A stretch of 64,000 nucleotides of DNA from Marinomonas polaris DSM 16579 (GTDB taxonomy: Bacteria > Pseudomonadota > Gammaproteobacteria > Pseudomonadales > Marinomonadaceae): positions 116,338 through 180,337 of the forward strand of contig NZ_FQVF01000011.1 in the NCBI RefSeq assembly GCF_900129155.1, written 5' to 3'. The translations under genes were made by a program, and so were the position numbers. This document shows positions 8,342 through 16,812 of this stretch, piece after piece; the stretch's first letter is position 1; the number at the start of each line of letters is the position of its first letter. The notes below the pieces were generated by a model. The model was not told the origin of the DNA. It worked only from the letters and a program-made list of their open reading frames with translations, and made no database searches.

Positions 8342-8854
8342 ATGAATCACCCCACTAGCCGTCGACCAGGTGAACTTCTGTTCAATCTGCTCGTTTTAAT
8401 CGCCAGTTTGTTTCTGTTTTGGCAGGCATACGCCATTGCACAATTTTCTTCATTAAGCTCATCAGGAGCTCTGCCTCTTGCCGCTACGAGCATAATGGTA
8501 ATAAGTGCCTGCTTGGTGCTTATTAAAACGATACGTCTTCCACTAGAACCACATGTACGTTTTATTCGGCATATATTCCCTCCGATTATCGGCATAGTTA
8601 TGGCGTTAATTTTGATGTTCGCAGTTATGTTAGAGCCGATTGGCTTCATTCTATCTGCCGCTATTTTCTTATTTATTGCGATGACATTTTTACATCGTAA
8701 AGGATGGGTAGTCAGCCTTGGATTAACCCTTGTTTCTTTGGCCTTGGTGTATTGCGTATTCCGACTTATTTTTAAAGTTATTTTGCCTGAAGGCATTATT
8801 CCTGAACGCGAAATTATGGCAGTCATATCTCATTGGTTTAGTGCAAATTTTTAG
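8342..8854 (+). CDS. tctB: Tripartite tricarboxylate transporter small membrane subunit (TctB)
   Basis: 170 residues with four hydrophobic segments (roughly 12-32, 40-58, 78-100 and 110-150, the last two segments closely spaced), the size and layout of TctB. Together with TctA it forms the ion-coupled inner-membrane part of the transporter. ATG 8342 has GGAG eight to eleven bases upstream. The tctA start follows ten bases after its stop, so the two are co-translated. Confidence 0.85.
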   Translation: MNHPTSRRPGELLFNLLVLIASLFLFWQAYAIAQFSSLSSSGALPLAATSIMVISACLVLIKTIRLPLEPHVRFIRHIFPPIIGIVMALILMFAVMLEPIGFILSAAIFLFIAMTFLHRKGWVVSLGLTLVSLALVYCVFRLIFKVILPEGIIPEREIMAVISHWFSANF

Positions 8855-8863
8855 GATAATACA

Positions 8864-10366
8864 ATGGAAGCTCTTTCGTTTTTTGCTATTTCTTGGATTT
8901 CCCCTCAACTCCTTGCGCTTACCGCACTTGGTACATTTTTAGGGATTTATGTAGGTGCCATACCAGGCTTATCAGTCACCATGGCAGTCTCTATTCTCAT
9001 CTCATTTACCTTTTCGTGGGAGGTAAATAACGCTTTATGTTTGATGGTTGGGGTATATATGGGTGGCGTTTATGGTGGCTCTCGAACCGCCATATTGCTA
9101 AATATTCCTGGGGCTCCTTCCGCCATTGCTACGGCGCTTGATGGTTATCCTCTCGCACAAAAAGGCTTAGCGGGTGAAGCCATTGGCTTATCAACAGTCA
9201 TGTCTGTTATCGGAGGTTTTGTTGGCATTTTCGTATTAGCTGTCGCAGCACCATTTGTTAGCGATTTTGCCATCAGCTTTCAGCCAAGAGATTATATGCT
9301 GCTAGGTGTTCTAGGCATCATGCTGGTCGGTTCTTTATCTGGTAATAGTCTTGCAAAAGGTGTGTTAGCTGGATCGTTTGGCGTGTTAATTGGTACGGTA
9401 GGACTTGACCCCCTGACAGCAGAAGAGCGCTTTACATTTGGTGTCGTTGAACTCTGGAATGGCATTAATCCAGTTGCGGTTATGATTGGACTTTTTGGTA
9501 TTTCCGAAGCCTTAACACAGCTACATTTCATGCATAAAGCCAGCGTCAAACAAGTCATCAATCGCATCATCCCTAAATGGAAAGATGTAAAACGCTACTT
9601 ACCTTTAAGCTTACAATCTTCTTCGGTTGGCGTAATTGTCGGGGCATTACCAGGTACTGGTGGCGATATTGCCGCATTAATGGCCTATGACTATGCTAAA
9701 CGTACGACTAAAAACCCAGAAGTTGAATTTGGCAAAGGAGCAAAAGAAGGATTAGTTGCGCCGGAGTCTGCAAATAATGCCGCTGTAGGTGGAGCTTATA
9801 TTCCGATGCTGACCTTAGGTATTCCTGGGGACGCTGTAACCGCGGTATTCATTGGCGCTTTGTTTATCCACGGCTTAAACCCTGGCCCATTGCTGATGAT
9901 AGAACAGCCCGAAATTTTTTGGTTTACTGTGGGTAACTTAACCCTCGCCAATATCTTCATATTGATTTTCGGTTTAACTGGTATTCGCTTATTCGCTAAG
10001 CTAGTTGAATGCCCAAAAGGGGTCTTAATCCCTATTATATTCTTGCTGTCTATCGTGGGCGCTTACTCTATCAACAATGCAATCACGGACGTTTGGTGGA
10101 TGCTTGGGTTCGGCGTAATCGGTTACTTTATGAAACAGTACGGTTATCAGGTTGGCCCGGTTATTCTTGGGGTTATTTTATCTCGACTGATTGACGAGAA
10201 CTGGCGACGAGCCATTCTGTCTGAACAAGGCAACATTGCAGGCTTTTTTGGTGAAGCTTTCACTAGTCCACTGTCTTGTGTACTACTGGCAACAATTGTA
10301 TTTATTTTTATCTCACATACCCCTTTATGGACTCGTTGGAGAAAAAACAAATCATCCAAAAGCTAA
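8864..10366 (+). CDS. tctA: Tripartite tricarboxylate transporter large permease (TctA)
   Basis: 500-residue polytopic protein with about twelve membrane segments. Visible family signatures are GAIPGLSVTMAVS in the first segment pair, GSRTAILLNIPGAP shortly after, and the repeat-related GALPGTGGDIAALMAYDYAK and LTLGIPGDAVTAVFIGAL in the second half, the inverted-topology repeats of TctA. It is the main transport subunit working with TctC and TctB. It ends the plus-strand arm of the IclR cluster, with a strong bidirectional terminator following. Substrate not determinable from sequence. Confidence 0.92.
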   Translation: MEALSFFAISWISPQLLALTALGTFLGIYVGAIPGLSVTMAVSILISFTFSWEVNNALCLMVGVYMGGVYGGSRTAILLNIPGAPSAIATALDGYPLAQKGLAGEAIGLSTVMSVIGGFVGIFVLAVAAPFVSDFAISFQPRDYMLLGVLGIMLVGSLSGNSLAKGVLAGSFGVLIGTVGLDPLTAEERFTFGVVELWNGINPVAVMIGLFGISEALTQLHFMHKASVKQVINRIIPKWKDVKRYLPLSLQSSSVGVIVGALPGTGGDIAALMAYDYAKRTTKNPEVEFGKGAKEGLVAPESANNAAVGGAYIPMLTLGIPGDAVTAVFIGALFIHGLNPGPLLMIEQPEIFWFTVGNLTLANIFILIFGLTGIRLFAKLVECPKGVLIPIIFLLSIVGAYSINNAITDVWWMLGFGVIGYFMKQYGYQVGPVILGVILSRLIDENWRRAILSEQGNIAGFFGEAFTSPLSCVLLATIVFIFISHTPLWTRWRKNKSSKS

Positions 10367-10392
10367 GCATTTAACGTCATAATTAAGCTCAA

Positions 10393-10442
10393 AAAAATAC
10401 CGAATGATCTCTTCAAAATAAGAAGCATCATTCGGTATTTTT
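10393..10442. terminator. Bidirectional rho-independent terminator (tctA / aroQ)
   Basis: A 16-bp perfect stem (10393-10408 with 10427-10442), flanked by A and T runs on the two sides, lies between convergent tctA and the dehydroquinase gene. Confidence 0.9.
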
Positions 10443-10469
10443 ATATTAGCCGTCGCTATTTTTTTAGTC

Positions 10470-10922
10470 TTAAGCTTTAAGCTTATGCACTAAGCCCTGA
10501 ATGCCCAATACATACCCTTGTACGCCCATACCAACAACAATTCCTGCTGCTGCAGGCGATATGTAAGAATGATGACGGAAGGCTTCACGAGCGTGTACGT
10601 TAGAGATGTGAACTTCAATCACCGGTACATCAGCGCCTTTTATTGCATCGTGAAGAGCAACAGATGTGTGAGTATAAGCACCTGGATTGAATACTACGCC
10701 CAATACTTCGCCCGCTTTAATACGGCGACCTGCTTCATGAATTAGATCAATCAATACACCTTCATGGTTAGATTGATGGCATTCCACCTCATGGCCTAAT
10801 GACAATGCCGCTTCGCGACACATAACTTCCACATCCGCTAGAGTCTCATAACCATAAGTTGCTGGCTCACGAGTACCCAGTAAATTTAAATTTGGGCCGT
10901 TCAATACCATGATGGTAGACAT
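10470..10922 (-). CDS. aroQ: 3-dehydroquinate dehydratase, type II
   Basis: 150 residues, the usual size of the dodecameric type II enzyme. It opens with the family motif [18 protein letters not shown] (active-site Asn, Arg and Tyr lid), has CHQSNHEG and [12 protein letters not shown] in the substrate pocket, and [14 protein letters not shown] with the catalytic His. It interconverts 3-dehydroquinate and 3-dehydroshikimate. The gene could serve biosynthesis, but its position beside two NAD-type shikimate dehydrogenase relatives, a transporter and the protocatechuate genes suggests the catabolic quinate branch (QuiB role). An AGGAG Shine-Dalgarno precedes the ATG at 10922. It lies 55 bases downstream of the carrier gene. 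Confidence 0.93.
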   Translation of the reverse strand: MSTIMVLNGPNLNLLGTREPATYGYETLADVEVMCREAALSLGHEVECHQSNHEGVLIDLIHEAGRRIKAGEVLGVVFNPGAYTHTSVALHDAIKGADVPVIEVHISNVHAREAFRHHSYISPAAAGIVVGMGVQGYVLGIQGLVHKLKA

Positions 10923-10977
10923 AATAATTTCTCCTATAAATCAGCGTAAATATTCAATCAATCACATTGCTATATTT

Positions 10978-11910
10978 TCATACAAAAAAACGCAGCAAGA
11001 CACTCAAGGTAAAAAATGACAACACGGTAGTAATTAGCAAAGTACTAGCACAAAAACTGCGCGATCCATATTCCCCACATACAATGGGATAAGAACTGAA
11101 CATAGATACCGAGGCAAAAATAACCACAGCAATTTTTAATTCGTTTGGCATGGTGGGTGTAAGTAACAAGAGCAAGGTGACAATCACCGGAAATAAGACC
11201 AGTTTGCCAATCGCCACCAGCAATATGGGAGCCCATTGACCTTTAATCGTCACACCCACCAAAGACCCGCCAATAACAATCAAGGCCACCGATGAGGCCG
11301 CTGCTGCCAGTAAATCAAACCCTTTACCTATAAAGCTCGGCAAGCTCAATTCAAACACAGAAAATACCAGCCCTGCGACCAAGGCAATTAATAACGGATT
11401 CGTTGAGATACGCTTCAGGACAACCATAAATAGGCTTTTCCCATTACTCTCGCTCTTACCCAACACAGTTTCGATAAAAATTAAGCAAACTGGCAATAAA
11501 ATGATATTTTCGACCATCAATGACATCACAAAGGCCTGCGTCAAAGGGTAATCAAAAAACTGTAATAAGACAGGAAAGCCAATAAAAGCGCTGTTTGACA
11601 TGGTCGCCCCAACGCCTCTCACGCCGGCATCTACCAAACCACTTTTAAGTAATCGCCAGCTCAGTAACACAGTAATAAAAAAGGTGGCTAAACCACTCGC
11701 GGCGTACACGGCAAGATAGTCAAAATGTAGGACTTCTTTTAGCTCCATGCTGGAAAGCTTTATAAAAATCAAAGCTGGCAAAGCTAGGTATAAAACAAAA
11801 CGGCTTAACCCAGGTATCGCCGCTTGGGGAAGGAAAGAGTATCGAATGCTGAGAAAGCCAATTAGGATCAGAAAAAAGATCGGGGCTATGATGCTAATTA
11901 CGGCTTCCAT
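10978..11910 (-). CDS. Auxin efflux carrier (AEC) family transporter
   Basis: 310 residues with about ten hydrophobic segments in two five-helix halves, typical of AEC carriers. Characteristic stretches include ALPALIFIKL early, GATMSNSAFIGFPVL mid-protein and a C-terminal half with VIVTLLLLL. Bacterial relatives move organic acids such as malate or malonate. The gene immediately precedes aroQ in the same direction, so quinate, shikimate or a related acid is a reasonable guess. The ATG at 11910 has GAGG about ten bases upstream. Confidence 0.85.
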   Translation of the reverse strand: MEAVISIIAPIFFLILIGFLSIRYSFLPQAAIPGLSRFVLYLALPALIFIKLSSMELKEVLHFDYLAVYAASGLATFFITVLLSWRLLKSGLVDAGVRGVGATMSNSAFIGFPVLLQFFDYPLTQAFVMSLMVENIILLPVCLIFIETVLGKSESNGKSLFMVVLKRISTNPLLIALVAGLVFSVFELSLPSFIGKGFDLLAAAASSVALIVIGGSLVGVTIKGQWAPILLVAIGKLVLFPVIVTLLLLLTPTMPNELKIAVVIFASVSMFSSYPIVCGEYGSRSFCASTLLITTVLSFFTLSVLLRFFV

Positions 11911-11999
11911 GTCATCATTTCCTCGTTGTTACATACATTAGATTGACTTTGAGTCTCTGTATTTTTCATTAGTTAGAATATCCTTACGAAGGATGAGTA

Positions 12000-12707
12000 T
12001 TAGGCGATAGCTTTAGATTTTACTTTTAATGGTATTTTCTCAGCGTCCGGTAAAAACAAACCTTTTTGAATATGCGAATCTAAAATAGTTAATACAGACT
12101 CGGTTTCATCATCAAGAAGGTGTTTAAGCAATTTTTGATGCTCTTCTACGGATGCTTGCCCGCGAAATGGCCGACGATGCAACGCCAATACCTGATAACG
12201 CATGTAAAGTTCAATCACCGAAGCATGATAGCGAATAAGCTGCTGAGAACCACAATGAGACACCATGGTAACGTGAAAATCTCGGTCGGCTTTTTCCCAC
12301 GCCTGAACATGGCTACCTTCATCTTCCATCATCAGCTTTTCAATACAATTCAAGCGAAAATGCGCGCTTATCAAAGCTGACTTCCACTCCATTTGACCAG
12401 CTTTATTTTCCATTGATTTACGCACGGCCGACAACTCTAACATCTGTCGAAGCTCTAATAATTCACGCAAATCTGCGGTAGAAACAGGTTTTACCGAAAA
12501 ACCTTTTTGATCAACGAACAGCACAAAACCGTCTGATACTAAGCGCATCAAAGTTTCACGCAAGGTATTCACACTGGCACTGTAACGGATTCGTAGAGCG
12601 TTTAATTTAAGCTTTTCACCGGGTGAAAGCTTTCCTGTCACAATATCTGAACGCAGTTGTTCATAGACGGATTGCCCAACCAATTTACGGTCATCGGAGT
12701 TAATCAT
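12000..12707 (-). CDS. GntR-family transcriptional regulator, FCD (FadR-like) subgroup
   Basis: 235 residues from the ATG at 12707: a winged helix at about 10-75 (QSVYEQLRSDIVTGKLSPGEKL, then an RYSASVNTLRETLMRL recognition helix) and an all-helical FCD effector domain at about 85-220. The FCD metal ligands appear as an Asp and histidines (DRDFHVTMVSHC). A GTG at 12752 would extend it; neither site has a strong Shine-Dalgarno, so the start is uncertain. It sits just upstream of the AEC carrier and aroQ in the same direction and probably regulates them. FCD regulators usually bind small carboxylic acids, which fits. Confidence 0.87.
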   Translation of the reverse strand: MINSDDRKLVGQSVYEQLRSDIVTGKLSPGEKLKLNALRIRYSASVNTLRETLMRLVSDGFVLFVDQKGFSVKPVSTADLRELLELRQMLELSAVRKSMENKAGQMEWKSALISAHFRLNCIEKLMMEDEGSHVQAWEKADRDFHVTMVSHCGSQQLIRYHASVIELYMRYQVLALHRRPFRGQASVEEHQKLLKHLLDDETESVLTILDSHIQKGLFLPDAEKIPLKVKSKAIA

Positions 12708-12806
12708 AAAAAATTCTAAAGGCCTTTTATTTTTTTTGTAAGACCTCTGCACTATATCATGAGCAAAGATATCTTAGTTGCTGAGCCCCATAGAATAAAT
12801 GACAAA

Positions 12807-12826
12807 AAGACGCCATTTAGCGTCTT
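12807..12826. terminator. Terminator downstream of aroE-like gene
   Basis: A 7-bp stem (12807-12813 with 12820-12826) flanked by A-rich and T-rich sequence lies just past the minus-strand dehydrogenase gene. Confidence 0.65.
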
Positions 12827-12871
12827 CTTTTCATTATTTATCCTATGAATTTATTTAGTTACCAACAATCT

Positions 12872-13726
12872 CTAGATCAACGAACTGACGACATTGTATT
12901 TTTCACGGAACTGGTCCCAAACAGGTTTCACATCCGTTATTTCCTGACCCGTGAAAATTTCGAAGGCATCGATACCTTGATAAAAGAACAAATCAAAGCC
13001 TGACACAATTTGCAGACCTTTTTTATTGGCTTCTATCAAAAACTCTGTATCCATTGGGGTGTAAACCGCATCAAATGCCCATTTTTGTCCTTGAATCAGC
13101 TCCGCAGCCAATGGCATGCCTGGACTTTTCAAATGACCTACAGGTGTACAGTTTACCAATCCATCTACTTCTGCGGCTGCTTCTGCAATGTCTTCTTTGG
13201 CAACAACACGCGCCTTGTAGCCGGCTTCATTAATAGCATCAACCAAAGACTGTGCGCTACGTTCGCTCAAATCGGTGACTAATACTTCTGTCGCCCCCAC
13301 TTCAAACAAGGCAAATCCAATCGCTCGCCCCACACCACCAGCACCAATCATCAGCACTTTACCTGCTGGTAAATCCCCAACTCGACCTTTATAACCGCGA
13401 ATAAAACCAGTGTAATCGGTATTAAAAGCACACACTTTACCGTCTTTTAGCAACAAAGTATTACTCGCACCAACTTTCTTCACCGCGTCGTTTACTTCGT
13501 CTGCGCTGTCGATGGCGATTTGTTTATAAGGAAAAGTAACATTAGTGCCGACAAAACCTAAGGCACGAATTTCAGCAAGCTTGGCGTTAAAGGATTCCGC
13601 CGTATCATCTTCTGGCACTTGCAACTGATAATCCACTGGCAACTGCTTTAGTTCACCCAACATCATGTGTAAAGAAGGAGATCGAGAAGCGGCAATAGCC
13701 TGACCAATTAGACCTATATGTAACAT
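12872..13726 (-). CDS. aroE: Shikimate/quinate dehydrogenase (probably NAD-dependent, catabolic)
   Basis: 284 residues of the AroE family with the substrate Ser-x-Ser pair (SRSPSLH), catalytic Lys in TNVTFPYK, Asp in FNTDYTGF, Rossmann GAGGVGRA and the closing FYQGIDAFEIFTG with Tyr and Gln. After the second Rossmann strand it reads VTDLSER, with Asp where NADP-dependent AroE has an NRT motif; this matches my recollection of the NAD-dependent quinate/shikimate dehydrogenase of Corynebacterium. So it more likely oxidises quinate to dehydroquinate and shikimate to dehydroshikimate than works in biosynthesis. ATG 13726 has GGAGG at ideal spacing; a longer start at 13741 does not. It is transcribed apart from ligB, which ends at its own terminator upstream. 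Confidence 0.88.
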   Translation of the reverse strand: MLHIGLIGQAIAASRSPSLHMMLGELKQLPVDYQLQVPEDDTAESFNAKLAEIRALGFVGTNVTFPYKQIAIDSADEVNDAVKKVGASNTLLLKDGKVCAFNTDYTGFIRGYKGRVGDLPAGKVLMIGAGGVGRAIGFALFEVGATEVLVTDLSERSAQSLVDAINEAGYKARVVAKEDIAEAAAEVDGLVNCTPVGHLKSPGMPLAAELIQGQKWAFDAVYTPMDTEFLIEANKKGLQIVSGFDLFFYQGIDAFEIFTGQEITDVKPVWDQFREKYNVVSSLI

Positions 13727-13891
13727 TGTAATTGCCTCCAACGTATTCCAAAAAAGAATGTCATAACGTTAATAATTGAGAATTAGAAGATAAAAAGCGC
13801 TGCTGCTAAAAGTGTGTCAATACTCTATTAAAAAGGCTTTCTTGAGTGAATACCCTTGTTCAGTCTTGCGTCAGCAGCAAAGGTCACTGAT

Positions 13892-13928
13892 ACAAAAACG
13901 CTTCTTTTATCAAAGATAGAAGAAGCGT
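13892..13928 (-). terminator. Rho-independent terminator for ligAB copy 1
   Basis: A 9-bp stem (13898-13906 with 13920-13928); read on the minus strand it is followed by five T. A second smaller hairpin lies at 13933-13948 between it and ligB. The remaining gap to the aroE-like gene is AT-rich and holds its promoter. Confidence 0.75.
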
Positions 13929-13985
13929 ATACCAAAACTCGCGTTTTGTTGTATGACAATTTGACATGTATTTTGAATGAAAAAA

Positions 13986-14843
13986 TTATATCAGCATTGC
14001 AGCGTCGCTTGTCGCCAATAACTGCAACCCAGCACCCGTATTGGAAATCGGCAAATGATAACTACGATGCAGTTCGGTTAACGTCCCCTGTAATGCACCA
14101 CGCATCGCTAACCACATATTCAACTCAACACCTTGAGAGCCTGCTTGTTCTACCAAGTCAAAATTAGTGAATTTGGTAAGCGCTTCCGGTTCATTCACAA
14201 TTTTATCCATGCAATATAAATCGAATGGTTTATTAATGAAGCCCGCGCGCTGTCCATCTAGCTGATGAGATAAACCACCAGTTCCAAATATCACAACTTT
14301 CTGATTACCAGAGTAAGAACGAATAGCGTCACCAATCGCCTTGCCAAAATCAAAACAACGACTGGGTTTCGGCATAGGATGACGTTCACAGTTGATCGCA
14401 ATTGGAATCACTTTAATATGACCGTATTTATGACCTGGCCACATGAGCGTAAGAGGCACTGTCAGTCCATGATCCACTTTCATTTCTTGGCAAACGGTTA
14501 TATCAAACTCGTCCTCTATCAATTGATTAACAATATGCCAAGACAACTCAGTTTCCCCAGTTACTGGTGGAATTTCAGCAATCCCCCAACCTTCGTCGGC
14601 ATTCTCATACTGAGCAGCAGCGCCAATAGCAAAAGTCGGTTTGCGATCATGAAAAAACTCTAATCCGTGATCATTATAAAAAATGACGGCGATGTCAGGT
14701 TCTTGCGCATACAGCCATTCACGTACAGGTGGATAGGCATCAAAGAAATCTTTCCAATAAGGTGTTTGCTCAAGACCTTTATCCATCGCTACACCAATGG
14801 CAGGAATATGTGATGTGGCGATACCGCCAAGTATTTTCGCCAT
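13986..14843 (-). CDS. ligB: Protocatechuate 4,5-dioxygenase beta (catalytic) subunit, copy 1
   Basis: 285 residues, a class III extradiol dioxygenase subunit. It cleaves protocatechuate between carbons 4 and 5 to 4-carboxy-2-hydroxymuconate-6-semialdehyde. Iron ligands match LigB with a two-residue offset: His12 (TSHIPA), His59 (YNDHG) and Glu240 (GVELNMW), and the catalytic base is His193 (LSHQLDG). Single-chain gallate dioxygenases are much longer, and a separate alpha subunit is encoded immediately upstream, with TAATG overlap of stop and start, so a heteromeric LigAB enzyme is expected. It is closely similar to the second copy at 28187. The last few residues (ATSDAAMLI) differ from copy 2. 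Confidence 0.93.
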   Translation of the reverse strand: MAKILGGIATSHIPAIGVAMDKGLEQTPYWKDFFDAYPPVREWLYAQEPDIAVIFYNDHGLEFFHDRKPTFAIGAAAQYENADEGWGIAEIPPVTGETELSWHIVNQLIEDEFDITVCQEMKVDHGLTVPLTLMWPGHKYGHIKVIPIAINCERHPMPKPSRCFDFGKAIGDAIRSYSGNQKVVIFGTGGLSHQLDGQRAGFINKPFDLYCMDKIVNEPEALTKFTNFDLVEQAGSQGVELNMWLAMRGALQGTLTELHRSYHLPISNTGAGLQLLATSDAAMLI

Positions 14844-15190
14844 TATTTATCTCCCTGCTGTACTAAAAATGCTTTAAATTCGTCTGTTGTCATACCCGTC
14901 TGTAAACCACCAACATCTTGTACATTTAATCCCAAGATCCCAGCAAATTTTGCCAGATAATAAATACTTCCACCGGCTTCTAACATGGCAATGACATCAC
15001 GATTTTTTACAGCCTGTTTTTGCTCTACAGAAAGTCCAAACTTTTCACAATAATCGTCTTCATTAGCTAGGAATGCTTTTCGCCCATTTGCGTTATTAAA
15101 GGAATAACACATTTTATTTAAGGGGTAGCCCTTCGTTGCCATCGGCCCATCAAACATAATATTGCCCGGAATATGACTCACCTGACTCAT
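14843..15190 (-). CDS. ligA: Protocatechuate 4,5-dioxygenase alpha subunit, copy 1
   Basis: 115 residues of the LigA type: an N-terminal GTYLFDGP-like segment (here IMFDGPMATKGYPLN), KMCYSFN, and the long helical part ending in GLQTGMTTDEFKAFL. LigA caps the catalytic cleft of LigB and contributes to substrate binding. Its stop codon overlaps the ligB start. The upstream region is shared with the divergent double-HTH LysR gene at 15447. Confidence 0.92.
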   Translation of the reverse strand: MSQVSHIPGNIMFDGPMATKGYPLNKMCYSFNNANGRKAFLANEDDYCEKFGLSVEQKQAVKNRDVIAMLEAGGSIYYLAKFAGILGLNVQDVGGLQTGMTTDEFKAFLVQQGDK

Positions 15191-15287
15191 TCTGTTACCT
15201 CGCTATAAGATTGTTTTATTCAATGGCGTAAACGCCCATTAGTAGCGAGTATAAGAACAAACGAGCTGTACAAACCTTGATCTACAT

Positions 15288-15312
15288 CTATTTTTTACTA
15301 TTTAAAAAATAG
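15288..15312. promoter_or_regulatory. Inverted repeat in the ligA / LysR divergent promoter region
   Basis: A perfect 10-bp inverted repeat (15288-15297 with 15303-15312, five-base spacer) lies in the 256-bp AT-rich gap between divergent genes. It has the T-rich/A-rich dyad form of a LysR box but is longer than usual; it may be the operator of the neighbouring regulator. Confidence 0.45.
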
Positions 15313-15446
15313 AACGCATTATTTTTAGATTTTTTTAATGAGAGTTCCATTTTGGCTATATATAGGAAAAAATACGTAATTAATCCTTCAATTTGATTTC
15401 TTTGATATTCATTTTTGATATAGTTTATAAAAAATAAGGAGGTCTT

Positions 15447-16661
15447 ATGGAGATAGCAATTCCCAACTTACGGCATTTGCGCGTATTTCTCGCGGTCGCA
15501 GAGCTAAAAAGCATCACCCGAGCTTCTGAAAATATCTTTTTATCTCAGCCAGCCATCACCCAAGCGATCGCCAAGCTAGAAGGATTATTGGGCGCGTCGC
15601 TTTTTGAGCGCCATTCAGATGGTATGTATCCCACTCCATCAGGTGAGGTGTGGCAAAAACGCGTCAACCGCGCCATCGATCATATTCAAACAGCCACACA
15701 AGAAATCGTGAAAGACACGACTCAAAAAGAACGCACGCCTAAAAATCTCATCGCCTTAATTAGCACCACTCAATTAAGAGCTTTAATCGCGGTGAGCGAA
15801 GCGCAAAACTTCAGCATTGCGAGCCGAAATTTGGCCGTGTCGCAGTCTTCCGTACACCGAGCCGCGCGAGATTTAGAACGCCTGCTCGGCGTTGTATTAT
15901 TCGAAAAAAACAGCCTTGGAACCAGCGCAACCAAAGCAGCACAAACCTTGGCAAAAGCCACCAAACTAGCTTTCAGTGAATTACGCCAAGGCATATACGA
16001 GATCAACGCTTTACAGTTTAAAGATGTCAGTACCATCACCATAGGCAGCATGCCTTTGGCACGTATGACCATTTTGCCAAAATCAATTTTGCAGTTCAAC
16101 GAACGCCATCCTGATGTGAATATCAATGTAACCGAAGGCCCGTATGCCGATTTACTTCATCACCTTCGCCAAGGCGACATCGATATTATTTTAGGTGCAT
16201 TACGTCACCCAACACCGGCTGACGATGTGGTGCAGGAAGAATTATGGGCGCCGCCATTGTCAGTAGTGGCTCGTAAAGGTCATCCTTTAATGAGCAAAAG
16301 CACTATCAGCGCACAAGATCTCGCCGAATTTGCTTGGGTCGTTCCAGCCAAAGGTACACCAACTAGACAAGCTTTCGAAGACATTTTCAAAGACGCTGGT
16401 ATCGCCTTACCAACACGATTGGTTGAATCCAGTTCACAGATACTTATTCGTGAGCTGTTAATCGAAAGCGATCGATTGACACTCATCTCGGCACACCAAG
16501 TGGAGCGAGAAATTAATATTGAATTGCTCAATGTTATAGACTTTCCGTTGGACCATACTCGCCGCCCAATTGGGCTTTGTGTGCGAAAAAGCTGGCTTCC
16601 AACCGTCACTCAATCCCACTTTCTTAGCTTATTACGAGATATCTCAGAACGTTTTCGATGA
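15447..16661 (+). CDS. LysR-family regulator with two tandem helix-turn-helix domains
   Basis: 404 residues, about 100 longer than a normal LysR protein. Two LysR-type winged helices are visible: one at about 8-66 (SITRASENIFLSQPAITQAI) and another at about 107-165 (NFSIASRNLAVSQSSVHRAA), each followed by a wing with LFER or LFEK. A short linker joins them, and a standard effector-binding domain follows at about 190-400. The reading frame is continuous, so this is a fusion or internal duplication, not a frameshift. AAGGAGG lies six bases before the ATG. It is divergent from ligAB copy 1 and precedes ligC, so it most likely activates protocatechuate 4,5-cleavage genes. Whether both DNA-binding domains are used is unknown. 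Confidence 0.88.
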   Translation: MEIAIPNLRHLRVFLAVAELKSITRASENIFLSQPAITQAIAKLEGLLGASLFERHSDGMYPTPSGEVWQKRVNRAIDHIQTATQEIVKDTTQKERTPKNLIALISTTQLRALIAVSEAQNFSIASRNLAVSQSSVHRAARDLERLLGVVLFEKNSLGTSATKAAQTLAKATKLAFSELRQGIYEINALQFKDVSTITIGSMPLARMTILPKSILQFNERHPDVNINVTEGPYADLLHHLRQGDIDIILGALRHPTPADDVVQEELWAPPLSVVARKGHPLMSKSTISAQDLAEFAWVVPAKGTPTRQAFEDIFKDAGIALPTRLVESSSQILIRELLIESDRLTLISAHQVEREINIELLNVIDFPLDHTRRPIGLCVRKSWLPTVTQSHFLSLLRDISERFR

Positions 16662-16812
16662 AAACTACAAAAGCCTCATTGCAAAAAATGAATAGCTTAT
16701 GCGGTTTATGGATTATCCCCATTAGGTGTCGGATGCTAGATTTGTTATCAATATAAGACTCGGGCAATGTTATGCCCTTACAATAAACACTCGCACTTTT
16801 AGGAGTAGACTA

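Noticed and set aside
8347..8826. 159-residue minus-strand reading frame over tctB
   Set aside because: It is the shadow of a membrane protein gene; its composition is that of reversed hydrophobic codons and it has no ribosome site.
13856..14167. 103-residue plus-strand reading frame overlapping the ligB end
   Set aside because: It runs through the ligB terminator and into the conserved ligB C-terminus, so it is not credible as a gene.
13986..14843. Gallate dioxygenase (single-chain DesB/GalA type)
   Set aside because: Those are about 420 residues and carry both domains in one chain; here a 285-residue beta subunit has its own alpha gene. Activity on gallate is still possible.
15447..16661. 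Two LysR genes joined by a frameshift
   Set aside because: Only one effector domain exists and the frame is continuous across the linker, so a fusion or domain duplication is the simpler reading.
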